Below, one piece after another: positions 50,401 to 63,200 of a stretch of 64,000 nt of DNA (the stretch's first letter is position 1; every line of letters begins with the position of its first letter). The DNA comes from Paralvinella palmiformis (taxonomy: Eukaryota > Annelida > Polychaeta > Terebellida > Alvinellidae). The stretch covers positions 325,001 through 389,000 of the forward strand of contig JAODUP010000145.1 in the NCBI GenBank assembly GCA_025642065.1, given 5' to 3'. The notes under the pieces were generated by a model that saw only the letters and a list, made by a program, of their open reading frames with translations, did not search any database and was not told the DNA's origin. The position numbers and the translations under genes were made by a program.

Positions 50401-53400
50401 CATCATTATATAAATATGGTATTATAATACTGATAATAATACACATTTTATATAAATATATACCCTAATCAAAACCATATAAAAATAGGAAATACAAACA
50501 GGCACATCACACATCCATCAGGAATGTTATTTACTTATATTTAGCATCAAACAAACATGAAAATAACCTGTTTAAAACTATTAAAATACTAACTATCAAC
50601 ACAGAAGAGAAAAAATTACATAAATTTAACACACTTCTCTTGACCACTGAACTTAGCTTTTGTGCTAGTTACACCTTTGATGTGTAGTTAATGAGTTACT
50701 TTCTACGGAAACAATATGATCAGAAAAAAACACCTCATACAATGATGATTGATGTTTTATGGCCACTTTGTGCACATAGTAGGCTAAATCGACCAAGCAA
50801 CCTCAAAAGGTTATGAACTGATGTCAAGGATGAAACACCCTTCATATATGCCCACACTGATATTCTAACTGAGGTGTTAATGATCTGTAATCCAATGTGC
50901 TACCAATTAACTAGACCAAGGAGGTGGTCCTGAAAAGTCAAAATCATTCATGAATGATAAATATAAATTAAATGTACCCTGACACTGTCAATGTGTGCCT
51001 TTATATAACCAGTCTTTTGTAGGTCTAGAACGTGAACAAATGGTAAGATAGGTTCACCAGGAGGGAAGGCAACCTGTTGCACTCTTTTAAGTATCTTTTT
51101 TGATTCCTCACTCCAGTGTTTTCGTTCAGTCTCTCTATAACCGCATATTGCCTGAAAGTCATACAAAAAGAATAAACAATTAAATAAGCAAATACTCATG
51201 AAAATAATAACCTTTATAAAAGGTGCACCTCAAGAATATTTATTTCATACAGAACATTTGAGAAGACTGGAATTTAACACCCCTAGATTGGATTCTCAAC
51301 TTTATAAAGAGAAACCATTAATATTTAATCAGTCTGATAAGTTCCAAGCATTAATCTGATACATTCATCTATAAATGATGCCATACAATATTTTTAAATT
51401 AAAAGAAAATCATTTCAGACTGAACAATATGTCATTAAAAACACTTCCACCAAAGGGTTTTCAGCAAAGCACACACAGATCGATGTAAGACATAATGAAA
51501 AATCAATATATAATACATATAAGAAAAACATTCCTGTAAATCTTCTGTGATATACTGCAATATAAATGTAGTTATGATCTGCCAGCAATAATTGCTGTTG
51601 TGATTTAATCTATATAAAGTAGGCCCCCGTTATACTGCGGTCTGCTGTAACACTAAATCGGATATAACACGGTCAGAGTTTGGACCCCGATTCGCAAAAT
51701 CAGAGCATTTTCAAAATAATTTGACCGCATTTTCAGTTTATAAAGAGATTAGAATGACATTTTGACTTCTTTTCAAAGGATAGATGATGATTGGTATTTT
51801 ATGGCCACTTTTGTGCACATGATAGGCTAAATGGGCCGCTTTCGAAGGATAGAACAGCTATTATTATTGATAGGCATGAACAGTTCAGTACTATTCAGTT
51901 AGATCGTAATTATCTTAAGGATGCCTAGCTCTGAGCAGTAGTCTGTCCAATATTTCAGTATGTCTGTCTTCTTTGAGGCATCTCTGAAGTTAGCCTTCCA
52001 TCTTAGCGATTCCTCCTCCACAGTTAACTGTTTTTAACAGCTTGGATTGGAATACTCACTTTGTACTATTTTTTCTTCACACTGAGACTGTAAGCGTGTT
52101 TATTGTATATACAATATTATTATTAAATAATATAGGGGAGAGGTGGGGAGAATCGACCACAACACTAAAACCCTATTCTTTATTTATTACTCTTAATAAT
52201 TTTAGGTTGTGACATAATGTATCACTGATTAATTGTTTTATGTTTACTTTGAAACAATATGCAACAATAAAACAATACACTATCAAAAAACAATTAACGA
52301 CTGAAAGTGGCAGTGTCAAAATTCGAACTTTTGCCACTAGGTGTCAACATTTCCAAAGTCTGTAAGCAACATTCGCGCCTTTCAGTTTGTGTTAGATTTT
52401 CACGGTGTTTGATCTTCATTAGCTTTCTGTGTGGTATCCTTTCGAACAATTAATGTATGTAGAAATAAAACGTACCTTTTAATTAGTTTTATGAAAGCTT
52501 AGGTCTTTAAATTTAGAAATAACAAGGGAAACAAAATTGGTCGATCAGCCCTCCATTCCTGAGGGGTGTTTCAACTTTGACTTCGCTTCATAACCTTTGG
52601 GAGTCGCTTGGCCTCATTAGCCTACCATGTGCACAAAAGTAGCCGTAAAACATCAATCATCATCATCATCGATGTACCATGTTAAATATTATAAATCATG
52701 TTATAGATAATCAAATTTTATGTCTTGTAAATGCATGAATTTATAAAGTATTATATATATATATGTATTTATATGCTGATATGTGAATCATGAAAGAAAC
52801 AAAAAAGTGAATACTGAAAGATTAAGAATAATAAGAAACAGCAAATTTTAGTTGAAAACGATGTCCACATAGCAAACAAAATTGGTCGATTATCCCCTCC
52901 CACCACTTTGCTTATGTAAATAACGTTTACGACATTGAATTGGGTCACAAATCACGTGATCATTGCCTTATTACGAAAATTAAGGGCCCGACAGAAAAGT
53001 ACTTCTGCCGATTGCTGTATCGCGTATACTTTAATCAAACCATTGAAGTGTAAGGTGGTCGAACCTCCCCACCTCTACCCTAATACTCTATATTTAATAA
53101 AGCTTCCAATATTTCATATAATTATTACTGTCTTCAATACTGGTATACTTCTTCGCTATGTAACAAAACAAACTGAATGACAAAATATTTACATCACTTA
53201 CATCATCCCAGTGATTCACCTCATATCGAAGCCGTTTCAAATGTGGCTCAATCTCATTAAATAAAGTCTCCTCTTCGGCTTCGTTCAGAAAGTCTTGCAC
53301 TACCATAACATCATTTCTTATCACCTGTTCAGTGTCTGAGTCACTAGCATCCACAGGATCTTTACATTTTAATTCTTTCCCAGGATCATCGACTTCTCTC

Positions 53401-53597
53401 TTACAATCAACACTAAAGTGTCTCAGTTGTGTAGGCGTACATAAGCCTGATAACTCAGATAAGGGACATGGTGACAGTTCAACACAAACCCGTTTATGAT
53501 TTCGCAAATATCGGTGATGTATCACAGAAGTATACAGTGCTGCCACCTGTCTAAAAACACACACGTTAAAGTTAAATGAACTTCTACAAAGAAACAT
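44498..53597 (-). CDS. ALKBH7: ALKBH7, mitochondrial Fe(II)/2-oxoglutarate dioxygenase, four exons, complete
   Basis: AlkB-homologue 7 is a mitochondrial dioxygenase; in mammals it is linked to programmed necrosis and fatty-acid metabolism and reported to act on mitochondrial RNA. Exons on the minus strand: 53597-53202, 51151-50978, 46566-46442, 44624-44498; phases 0, 0 and 2 agree and give 273 residues. The N-terminus is rich in Arg/Ser/hydrophobics and poor in acids, fitting a mitochondrial presequence, but is about 50 residues longer than human. Conserved blocks in order: [94 protein letters not shown]. Iron ligands are His and Asp of HID and His of THEIL; Arg of RIPRDRR would bind 2-oxoglutarate. 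The ATG at 53597 was chosen because the presequence follows; an acceptor-like site inside this exon means the true start could differ. Introns 1-3 are 2.0, 4.4 and 1.8 kb. Confidence 0.93.
46590..47290 (-). pseudogene. LINE (CR1/Jockey/L2-type) reverse-transcriptase C-terminus, decayed
   Basis: On the minus strand the tail end of a non-LTR retrotransposon ORF is visible: [20 protein letters not shown], then in another frame [17 protein letters not shown] and [11 protein letters not shown], then in a third [19 protein letters not shown] and [18 protein letters not shown] before a stop at 46777. The 3' UTR carries AAAGCGCTTTAGTG and GAGCGCTATATAAAA and ends in ATT repeats near 46600. At least two frameshifts and a 5' truncation make it dead. 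It lies in ALKBH7 intron 2. Confidence 0.85.
47440..49800 (+). pseudogene. LINE 5' half with AP-endonuclease domain, decayed and split by a TIR element
   Basis: Plus-strand remnants of a second non-LTR element: [21 protein letters not shown] leader (about 47497), [14 protein letters not shown] (about 47865), then after a frameshift [25 protein letters not shown] and [12 protein letters not shown], the endonuclease/exonuclease/phosphatase core. Further fragments are LDVFISRD and [17 protein letters not shown] up to FRIINHLLK at 48927. The reading then resumes after the 690-bp insert at 49618 with [16 protein letters not shown]. Internal stops throughout. It is antisense to ALKBH7 in intron 2. 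Confidence 0.85.
48928..49617. mobile_element. Non-autonomous TIR DNA transposon inserted in the LINE
   Basis: Ends are inverted: TTAAAGGGATAGTCCACC at the left and, read inward from the right, TTAAAGGGACAGACCACC. The TTAA or TA at each edge could be the target duplication. Length is 690 bp. A short ORF at 49245 ([20 protein letters not shown], then a stop) may be the relic start of a transposon-borne gene. A direct repeat (GTTCTAAGCATTAA) occurs twice near 49523 and 49562. Confidence 0.75.
50223..50406 (+). mobile_element. tRNA-derived SINE family A with perfect 14-bp target-site duplication
   Basis: TATATAAATATGGT is present at both 50209-50222 and 50407-50420. The element begins GGGCGCCCCCGTGGTCTAGC. 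It sits in ALKBH7 intron 2, antisense to the gene. Confidence 0.95.
50742..50927 (-). mobile_element. tRNA-derived SINE family A, old copy
   Basis: Minus-strand copy with many substitutions; GATTGATGTTTTATGGCCAC body end and ACTAGACCAAGGAGGTGG head are still clear. It lies in ALKBH7 intron 2. Confidence 0.8.
51625..51735. mobile_element. Fragment of a DNA transposon end
   Basis: GGCCCCCGTTATACTGCGGT and GGATATAACACGGTC resemble the CCCTCGTTATA-type ends seen at 12195, 13058 and near 13335 (GCCCCCGTTATACAGC). Only one end is visible. Confidence 0.3.
51783..51840 (-). mobile_element. SINE family A fragment (3' end only)
   Basis: Only the tail-proximal 58 bp remain (TTTTATGGCCACTTTTGTGC, GGCTAAATGGGCCG). 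Confidence 0.7.
52556..52671 (+). mobile_element. SINE family A fragment (body and tail, no tRNA head)
   Basis: Begins in the body (GGGTGTTTCAACTTTGACTT) and ends in the ATCATC tail; the head is truncated, as expected for incomplete reverse transcription. It lies in ALKBH7 intron 1. Confidence 0.75.
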
Positions 53598-54072
53598 TGT
53601 GTCTGGTTCAAATCTGGGAAAACCACGATGACCTTAGAAATTCAAGTCAACTATCCAGCTGTCAGATGAGATCGTGACCATTGTCACGTGGGATCTTCCC
53701 ATGTCTTAAAACCATCAACGGTTATTTGTTTTTATTATCTGAACTTCAATAAATAAATATCACCTGCTGCTATGTAAATGCAGACAAACTTAAAAGCTAT
53801 CGTGTATTTATTCACAGCGCACATTAAGCAGACGAGGTTTTAGTTCGACCGGATGTTGTAGGTGGTAACTCTATTTACTTCTTACAAATCCATTCATTGT
53901 GACGTGAAGGGGTGCATCGAACTCCCGAAACAAGCCCATAGATATAAATATGAAACAAAATAAGTCCACAAAAAGGATCATAAGCGAAAGAAACAGACCC
54001 GAAATTTGATGGATAAAACTTGTTTCTTGAAATACGACGTATCATTCACTATACGATTTCGAATCTGTCAAA

Positions 54073-54102
54073 CTATTATAGTCTAGATCTAGACTATAAT
54101 AG
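54073..54102. repeat. Perfect 30-bp palindrome
   Basis: Half-site CTATTATAGTCTAGA followed directly by its reverse complement, then a further AGACTATAAA. It is 480 bp upstream of the ALKBH7 start codon. Confidence 0.95.
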
Positions 54103-54609
54103 ACTATAAATTGTCAGCTCTATAAATTTCGCGAAACTTCATTCTGTATATTATATGGTTGCGAGTCGTTTCGTCGCCACTACCAGTTCGTCGCCAATTA
54201 AAACGATCGTATGTAACTATAAATGGACAGAAATGGGACAATAATGCACAACTGAACAAAATGGTTTAGTAAAGGAAGCACAGATAAAAAATTACATATA
54301 CTGGTCATTGACGGCATATATATAATAAATTGACACAAATAAGAAAAACACACATTAAGCTAAATGAAATAATTTAAAAGAAAAAGCACAAGGAAAAAGT
54401 ATTGATTCATTCACAGATACAGAGGGTCCATTCATACGTGCACACCGTTTCAACAACTCCTTAACCGACATATCTCCGATTATAAACTCGTACAATGATT
54501 TAGTGATAGTTTCCTGTGATTTGTTGAATTTTGAGCGCCGATATCGCCATGCCACACCACTGGAAATGAACTGTACTTTGGTACTGATGTAGCTAGATGG
54601 CCTCTGTGT

Positions 54610-54981
54610 TGGTTGGTTTTGGTTTTGTTGTTCGGGCAGAATCCCCAGGCTGTCGCTTAATCAGCACAGCCTCTATGTTGGAGTGGTTGAGGAACCCCCC
54701 CACCACCACTCACAGGGGAGCAGTACGGAAAGATGGAGCCGAAATACCCTGAGGGTGGTCACTGCCAGAGTGTTTTACGTTCTCAGGTTTTTTTTAACAT
54801 CCCCCTTTATTTTAAATTATTCAGTGGAGACGGCAGCGCCATTTAACGTGGTCAGCCACCCACGATGTAGTGAGCCGAGAAATTAATCCCTGGAAAAATT
54901 TCGACCTCTTAAGGGGTTCGAACCTGTGACCGTTGGCACCAAGTGCCGAGTGCTTAACCGCTAGGCCACCGGAGCTCACTA
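54610..54981 (-). mobile_element. SINE family B with 10-bp target-site duplication
   Basis: Reverse complement of the 20711 element, flanked by GCCTCTGTGT at 54600-54609 and 54982-54991. It lies between ALKBH7 and CFAP57. Confidence 0.9.
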
Positions 54982-56109
54982 GCCTCTGTGTGTAGTAATT
55001 GGGTCTATTTATACAGATTTAGAAAACCGTTGGCTCCTGGCGCCACTGTTCGGCATCTTTTGTCATCCTTCGACATCGTTGTTTATCCGAATTCGCTCCT
55101 CAAAAATGGCTACGAAGAAGTTGAAAAAATACCGTTGGTCATCCATCCACTGTCGTTTGAAGTGTGTCAGCAGCTGACTGGGTGGTTCTGTTGGATCGGC
55201 AGCCTTGTAAATAGAGACGGAATTTAGGCGGCTGGGAGAAACAGCATCACCATCAATCTACGGCAGAAGTCATAGGTGCTGGTTTTCCGATTGTACGCTT
55301 CTAAAATGAAAACGCAACCCCTTAGTTGCACGTCTGGTAATACCTGGCACAGTTCCTCCCAGGTTGTGTTATATATGTATAGTGCCTTAGAATACATTAT
55401 ATTAATAAAGCTGTCGCATAAAATAGGACAATAGGTCAAAGTTACGAATATTACGTGATGTCTGGATCAATGTATTCAGTACCAGTTTACAGACTGAATA
55501 AAGTTAGTCGAAGATCGCACGGCTTTGTATCCGTGACCGTATGCAAGTCGCAGGGAACACAATAGGTTGCATCCTTAAAATCTGCCGTGATACTCTCTGC
55601 AGCCGGTACAGCCCACATTCAAGATAATTTTCACCAAATTTTGGTATGTTGATGGAACATTTCGTCTAGTTCGGGTGCCTTTCACCCAATTATTTTCAAT
55701 TCACACTTTTGTGAGAACGGGAGAAAATATGAGGCAAGTCCCTCTTGTGTTCGTTGTGATGTCTCGTATCGGACGTACGGCATTGGCAAAGCTAGACTGA
55801 TTATGGCGCTGTCTTCAGGACAGTGCTGTACCAACTGCCCACTGTACCGGCTGTAAAGAGTATCACGGCAGATTTTAAGAATGCGCTGCAATATTATGAA
55901 AGTATGTAACAATTTTTAGAAGGCTATGCTAGGTTTAACTTGGTTTTTTTTCCAATATTTGGTGGCTTTCTGGGCTTTCTATCTTTAAGTGGTAACTAGT
56001 TAAATCATAAACGGAAGTGGCTACCCAACAAACATTTGGTTGCCGCTCGTGGATGTCCTTAGCAACCAGGCAACGAAACCGATAACTTCATAAGTAATTC
56101 AGTTCGAAT

Positions 56110-56583
56110 GGTTCTATAGAGGAAATAACTAAACAACTTGATGACTTTGTTGCTAAAAGGTAAAGTTAAAGCATTAAATATTCTATATGATAATACTGAT
56201 AATGTGTAGTTTGTTCATATTTTTATGATTGTCGATAAAACAATGTTTTATAAATTTATTTGTTTACTAATTCAGTTACTTTATTAGCGAGATTATTCCT
56301 TGGCATTGCCAGATGTATATTAGATATAATATAATTTACAGACATCGTTATATTTTTATAAATTTTATAGTGAACATTTAATACTAAGATTTGGTACGTT
56401 TTATTAGATATAATATAATAAGTGGAAGAGATTACAAATATTTTGTAGCATATCGTAAATCTAATATTTGTAGTTACTTGATATAACTATAAAATAATTT
56501 CATTAATAATTTATCCGTGATGCTTATACGTTTTCATATGTTTGCAGACTTCTATTAGGTCTGGGTCTAACTGAAACGGCACA
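56110..56583 (+). promoter_or_regulatory. Probable CFAP57 5' UTR exon, leader intron and upstream region
   Basis: An acceptor (CATATGTTTGCAG) ends at 56547, 36 nt before the CFAP57 ATG, so the leader is spliced. The best upstream donor is GCTAAAAG followed by GTAAAG at 56160, making an untranslated exon ending at 56159 plausible. The putative leader intron is AT-rich. Inferred from motifs only. Confidence 0.4.
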
Positions 56584-57277
56584 ATGTCTATCGCTATTGC
56601 CCAGCCTCGCCACATCTTTGGCTTAAGAAGTAGCGTGACAAATAACATCGCATACCACGATGAGCAGACTATTGTGTATCCGTCTGGTGCTAGTTGTATA
56701 CTTTACAACATTGACCAGAAGTTACAGAAGTTCATCCCAGCATCAGACAAGACAGATGGCATGACAGCAATGGCTGTCAGCCCAAACAGAAGGTATGTGG
56801 CTATAGCAGAAAAGGGTGAGAAAGCTACCATCACCATTTATGATCTACATGCACTGAGAAAGCGCAAGATTCTTAGTTCATCCGAAGTACAGTCTATGGA
56901 GTATGTGAGCTTGGCATTCTCTCCTGATTCCAAATATCTTGTAGCTCAGGGAGGCTCACCAGACTGGACATTGCTCTACTGGGCTTGGGAAAAATCCAAA
57001 GTAATGGCATCAACTAAGTCTACTAACCCACAGACTAATGCTCCAGTATACCAGGTAAACAGTTAATTCCACTTTTATACATTGTACTTTTCATTTCATG
57101 TCTTAGAGTATAATTTCACATATTTAATATATAATATATATAATATGTTGACAAATATTTCCAGGAATATGTCTTAAACACTGTTACATTAACTAACAAA
57201 AGATTCTTTTCACAATTCCATAAAAGAATATTAATAATAATAATAAAATATATAATACATAGCAATGCCCAAAATTA

Positions 57278-57308
<31 letters not shown>

Positions 57309-60171
57309 ATGATTATATTAAAATTTACCACTATATAAACTATGTAATATTCTAGGTATCATTCAATCCACAAGACAACACCTTTCTCTGTGTTGTTGGT
57401 CGTGGCATTTTGAAGATCTTTCGTTACACAGAAGGCAACCTCAAACAGCAGTTTGCCCCACAAAAGTCAGAGCCCCAAAACTATTCATGCCATGCCTGGG
57501 TTTCTGATGAGAGGATAATAGTTGGAACAGATGTTGGCAAACTCTTGTTGTTTGAATCTGGAGAGCTGAAGCATGAATTTAACACAGACAAAGACAAGTA
57601 AGTATTCGTATGTAATTATTACAGCTTTATGACAACACAAATGAAGACATTTATGCACAGTTAATTTAATCAATATTGGCTTGTTTAAAAACAATTTGTG
57701 TATTCATGTATTTTCAGTTATTTTTTGTCCCCTGTATAGAGCCACCATGCTGAAGCTACCCTGTCAACATCCATCGCTTTGTTAACATTTATTTTGTTTT
57801 GCAGGAGCCAAGGCAGTCTTTCCGAGACAGACAGCTCAGATCTGAAGCCACCAAAAGTTACAGCTATTGTTGCTTCATCTAAAGGCTTCTCATGTAGTTC
57901 TGGCTTCGGAACTGTTCATGTTTATGAGAAAACTGATGACAAGGATTACTTTAAGAAAGTCAGAGAAATAAAGGTTAGTTCAAATAATTAACCTGGATAT
58001 TTGTTTTTTGAGACTATAGGTTTAATAAAATGTTATATTATAATAAACCCTCTATTTTCTGTCTATTTTTTGTGAGGGGAGGTTCCTTTTTATTTGGTAT
58101 TCATTATCATTTTCAGTCCCACTTTACCATAACAGAAATTGGATACTCAAGATAGTTTTTGGACACAACCCGTTATTTTTTTAAAGAAATGCTATTAAAT
58201 ATCATACTAACAAAAACGTTAATTCATGTTGAAAATTATCACATCATACTGTCAAATCATCCTCGCATGCAAAATTATTGAAGATTGCTACAAATACATT
58301 ATCATGGAAATTTCTTAATTTCCAGATGATGGTTAGTTTTGCTTTTAAATCGGGTGTCTGAAAACTGTCATTTATGCAGTATTTCTAATACTTTTCAACT
58401 GCTCAGTAAAACCAATGAAAACAGAAAATATTATCATAAAAAGGCATAAATTGAAGATTCATTTATGTATTAGCGCATTTTAATGAAAAAGGTGATAATT
58501 GTTCTGAAATTGAATGTACAACAGGACTCAGAAGAAGCCACATGTCTTATGACTGTACCTTAATAAGTGAAGATACACAACAAAAGTATACATTGACTTG
58601 TCTGGAGATCCGAATAACTGAATGCTGAAATGATAGCAGCATAATAAATTGTGTTTGGTAGCATAAAATGAGTCGTGTCGAAAATATTTCCATATTAAGG
58701 TAACAGCGTCTCATTTATGGGATGGCCAAACATTGTCAGGATTACTCTAATTATCCAAGTACCATCAAAGTACATTCTAGTCTGTGTTAAGGTGTTTAAA
58801 AAATGCAGTAGGTTGAACACTGCGATGAAGAGCTCCAGGTTGTCAGTTCAAATCCAACTTATAGCTGTATTTATGGGATGTAGCCCAAGAGAGTTGCCCT
58901 TTGGCAATACATACAGGTGTGACAAACACGCAGGCAAAATAACTCTGATCAACTTAACTCTCAAGTTTGCATTGCTGACTGCTACTAATTATTACAGATG
59001 ATAATAGTCAGTTAACCTTTTTTATTTATGTTTTCAGTCATGATTCATGTCCAAACATTTAATATGTTGGTTAAGTTGTTTCCATATTATAATATAAATA
59101 AAACATTACTTGTAGATTCCTCAAGATCAGAACAGCACAGATCCCTCTAAGTCGGAGAAACAGGTCATTACTTCTCTGGCAATCAGTCCATCTGAGGAAA
59201 ATCTAGTGTGCAGTACATCAAAGAACCAACTTTACACATTTACACTGTCCAGTGCTGACCTTGGCAAGGTGAGGAATTAGTATTCTAAATAGCAGTTTAT
59301 ACTGTGAAGCAATTTTCTATTCAAAAGCATGAGCAAATTACAGAAACTAGAAGTATATTACAAAATATGAAATGGTTCAACGAATAAATTTATTTGACCT
59401 GTTCATTTGCCACTTGAGTTTCATGAATACCAGTAAATCCTTCGTGGATGCTGCATTAAAGCTGAGATGCAGTGTCATGATTGTCAAGAATAATTTACAG
59501 TAATCAGTATTCCTCATTTCATTTAGGGAGACCATGCCACATTTGAGGTATTGGCTCAGTCATTCCATTCCAGTCAAATAACTGGCCTCGATGTGTGTAT
59601 ACGTAAGCCATTGATTGCTACCTGCTCAATGGATGGCTCGGTTAGGATCTGGAATTATGAAACATGGTATGTTGATGATGTATTACGTCATCTGTTTATT
59701 TATGTATGAACTTGTACTGTTTTAAAACAGTTTATGCGATTCATCTGTTAAACTTCGTGTATGACTCACAGTTCTGTATATTGTAATGGGTGTAAGTTTG
59801 GCTAAAGTTTACTAACTAGTGGTTAAACTATTTGCTACTAACTTCAAACTATTGTAGATATCAAAATAAAACTGAGAATTGACGAGTAACTTTCGTATTG
59901 TTTATAAAAAGAACTTCTTCTGTTGATATCTCGATCCATTGCTCGTAATTTGATTTTATTTGTAGCCAATTGGAGTTGTACAAGGAGTTTGCTGAAGAAG
60001 CTTACAGTATTGCATTACATCCTAGTGGACTCTATATCCTTGTGGGATTTAGTGATAAGTTGAGGCTTATGAATCTTCTTATTGATGACATTAGAACATT
60101 CAAGGAGTTTACTATCAGAGGATGTAAAGAGGTGTGTATTATAAAATATACCATTTTTAACCTTTAGATTT

Positions 60172-60208
<37 letters not shown>

Positions 60209-63200
60209 ATGTGTGTGTAGTGAGTGAGTGAGTGAGTGAGTGAGTGTGAGTGAGTGAGTGAGTGAGTGAGTGAGTGAGTGAGTGAGTGAGTGAGTGAGTG
60301 AGTGAGTGAGTGAGTGAGTGAGTGTGAAATCATCACCTATAAGTCAAAACTCCAAGTAGAAAACTAAATCATACTGGTAAAGTACCATATATACTCGCAT
60401 AAAGGCACACTTTTTATACTCTGAAATCCACGCCAAAATCGTCATACTTAAAGGGAAGGTAATATTTGACATAATTTAGCGGGAAATACAATAATATTAT
60501 TTTTCAACATTAATAATGAATATATGAACAACAAACAAATTTATTAGGTGTGTTTTCTCTGTTGTCTTTCAAATCCAAACTTAATCATGATAACCACGAT
60601 GATTATTTAATCCGATAGTCTAATTAGTGATGTGATCACAAAGACTTGTCATTACTATCGAGATATGTGAGCGTGTGTAATTGAACAGAATGGTAAATGA
60701 GGCCACTCAAAGAATGACCATAGAAACCACATCAAAGGAAACCGATTACAGCAAACACACTCTGTTAATTACTTCCAAAGCTGGCACATGGGAACTACTA
60801 ATAAACTACTTCAAAAAGCATTACGGAAATGAACACACAGCAGCAGACAACCTGAAGCAGCTGTCATTACCTATCATCACACAGTGGGTGAAAACAGCCT
60901 GGGATTAAATCGACCCTGCCATCATTAGGCCCCTACCAAGTCACTCAAGAAATACTCAATCACCAATGATTTAGATGACACAAATGTAGTGTGTGCTGAA
61001 CATTATGAAAAATCTGACACTGACTCTGATGAAGAAGGCGATGACATGTATGATGACATGATGACACATGAACAGATACAACAGATGTTCAGTGAAGAGA
61101 GTGATGATGATTTTTTATTTTTGAATCAATATTGCTGAATTTGTGCGTCTTATACATAGGTTCGACTCCAGGGGGGGTTTATAGGTCCTAAAAGCAGGTG
61201 CGTCTTATACGCGAGTGCGACTTATATGCGAGTATATATACAGTAATCCCTTTAACATCCATTATGAAGATTATGCCTTGAATAAAACCTACCTTTAAGT
61301 ACATTAAACATTAAAGTTAGTTAAAGCAAGTTTTGTGATGTATTGAAAATGGCATCATGTAATTTCATGATAATAGTGTCGTCTCCTAATGTTATACTTT
61401 ATCTAAGAGCTAATGGATGGTGAAGCCTAATTATTCTCCAAGATGATAATAATAATATTAATAATAAAACATACTTTTTGCTTTCTTTCTAGTGCTCATT
61501 CAGTAATGGAGGAAATCTGTTCGCAGCTGCTCCCGGCAACATCATTCAGATCTACTCGACGACTACATTTGAAAACATTGCCAATCTGAAAGGTCACAAT
61601 GGCAAGGTCAGGTCGGTGGTGTGGAGTTCTGATGACAGCAAGCTTGTGTCATGCGGAATGGATGGTGCATTATACGAGTGGGACACCTACACCAGTAAAA
61701 GGGTCGGAGAGTTTGTCCTCAAGTCCTGTAGCTACACTAGTGTGGCCATAACACCTGACGGCAAGAATACTTACGCTGTTGGCTCGGACAAAACTCTTAA
61801 AGAAGTTTCTGATTCTCAGGTGAGCTGGACACGTGGTCTTCTCATAATTAATATCTATATTTAACTGATCAATGATTATATATCTGTAAGGATGACATGC
61901 ACATGTAAATGTGTTTAAAACTACAAGTATGTCTTACAAGGCTAGTTTTAGCCTGCATATTTTGTCTTACTCTTGGTAAGTTTATATCTTATTCTATGCG
62001 ATAACAGAAAATAGTTAATTTGACACATCACAAACAAACTATTTATTATTGCTAATTTTATTATTATTATAATTATTAGTGTGTATCACAAATAAATTGG
62101 TGTTATAATATGTGTATGTTGTTTATACAATGTTTAGATACTGCGTGATGTGGAGTCTGGAGAAATTGCTCTTACAGCTGTTGCAATGTCTCATTCTGGA
62201 CGTATGCTGTTTGCTGGCACAGCGATTGGTACACTGCGCTCCCTGAAGTTTCCTCTGACCATTCCGGGAGAGTGGACGGAATACCAAGGACATGGTGCTG
62301 CCATTGTCAAGGTCAGAATATAATTTCCAGGATATTGTTCAATCCATAAGCCATAGTTACTGTTACTTTAGATTTGACCAGATCCATGGTTCATCTCTTA
62401 CATTAAAGACGCACATACAGATGGTGTCAAATTATTATTATTTATGTGAATATATATATAGAGCTCTATTTATCAGAATTGATACTGGCATACATTAATT
62501 TCTGCACCAAACTATCTTAAGTATTTCTCTCTTTCAATTAATGCTTATTTACACTGACAACCTATCAACTGTTTTGAGGCATCTTGTTTGTGTTTGCTTG
62601 CAAATTAGGACATCAACTTCAGAAATTATGTGAGCAAAAATATTCACAAGATTTTATCCCGAACAGCAAGAAAACTACATATCACTACTGGTGTGGCATG
62701 GAAAAGGATAAATATATTAAAGCACTGGAGAAACCAAGAATATACATATGTGACCAATGAAATTATAAATTGAAAGATATGTGATAAGAATTTACCATAA
62801 GTTATGTTGTGTTGATGTATACTATGGTATTTGTGGAGGCTTGTGAACATGCAGACTTGATTGGAGACTAGAGACTTATCAAAACATAACACTGATTGAC
62901 AGAACATTCAACAATTTGGATTGTTTTCCGACAACTTTTTTCCATAAAGTTTGCACTCTTACAAATTTATTTTTATTTAGTACATGTAAGCATCAGTGAA
63001 TATGAGGTGCTCTAAGAATTTAGCAATAGAGTGTTATTTTGTTGTGATTTAGTTCACTTATCTTCTCTGCAAGTCAGCAATTCTTAGACTAGCTGGGAAT
63101 CATCCAGTAATTTACAGGTCAATGTTCTCTGTGTGGCGCATTTCCATCCATTGTACTGATTTAAATTTTATTGTTTGTAGATGAAAATCACATTCGATGA

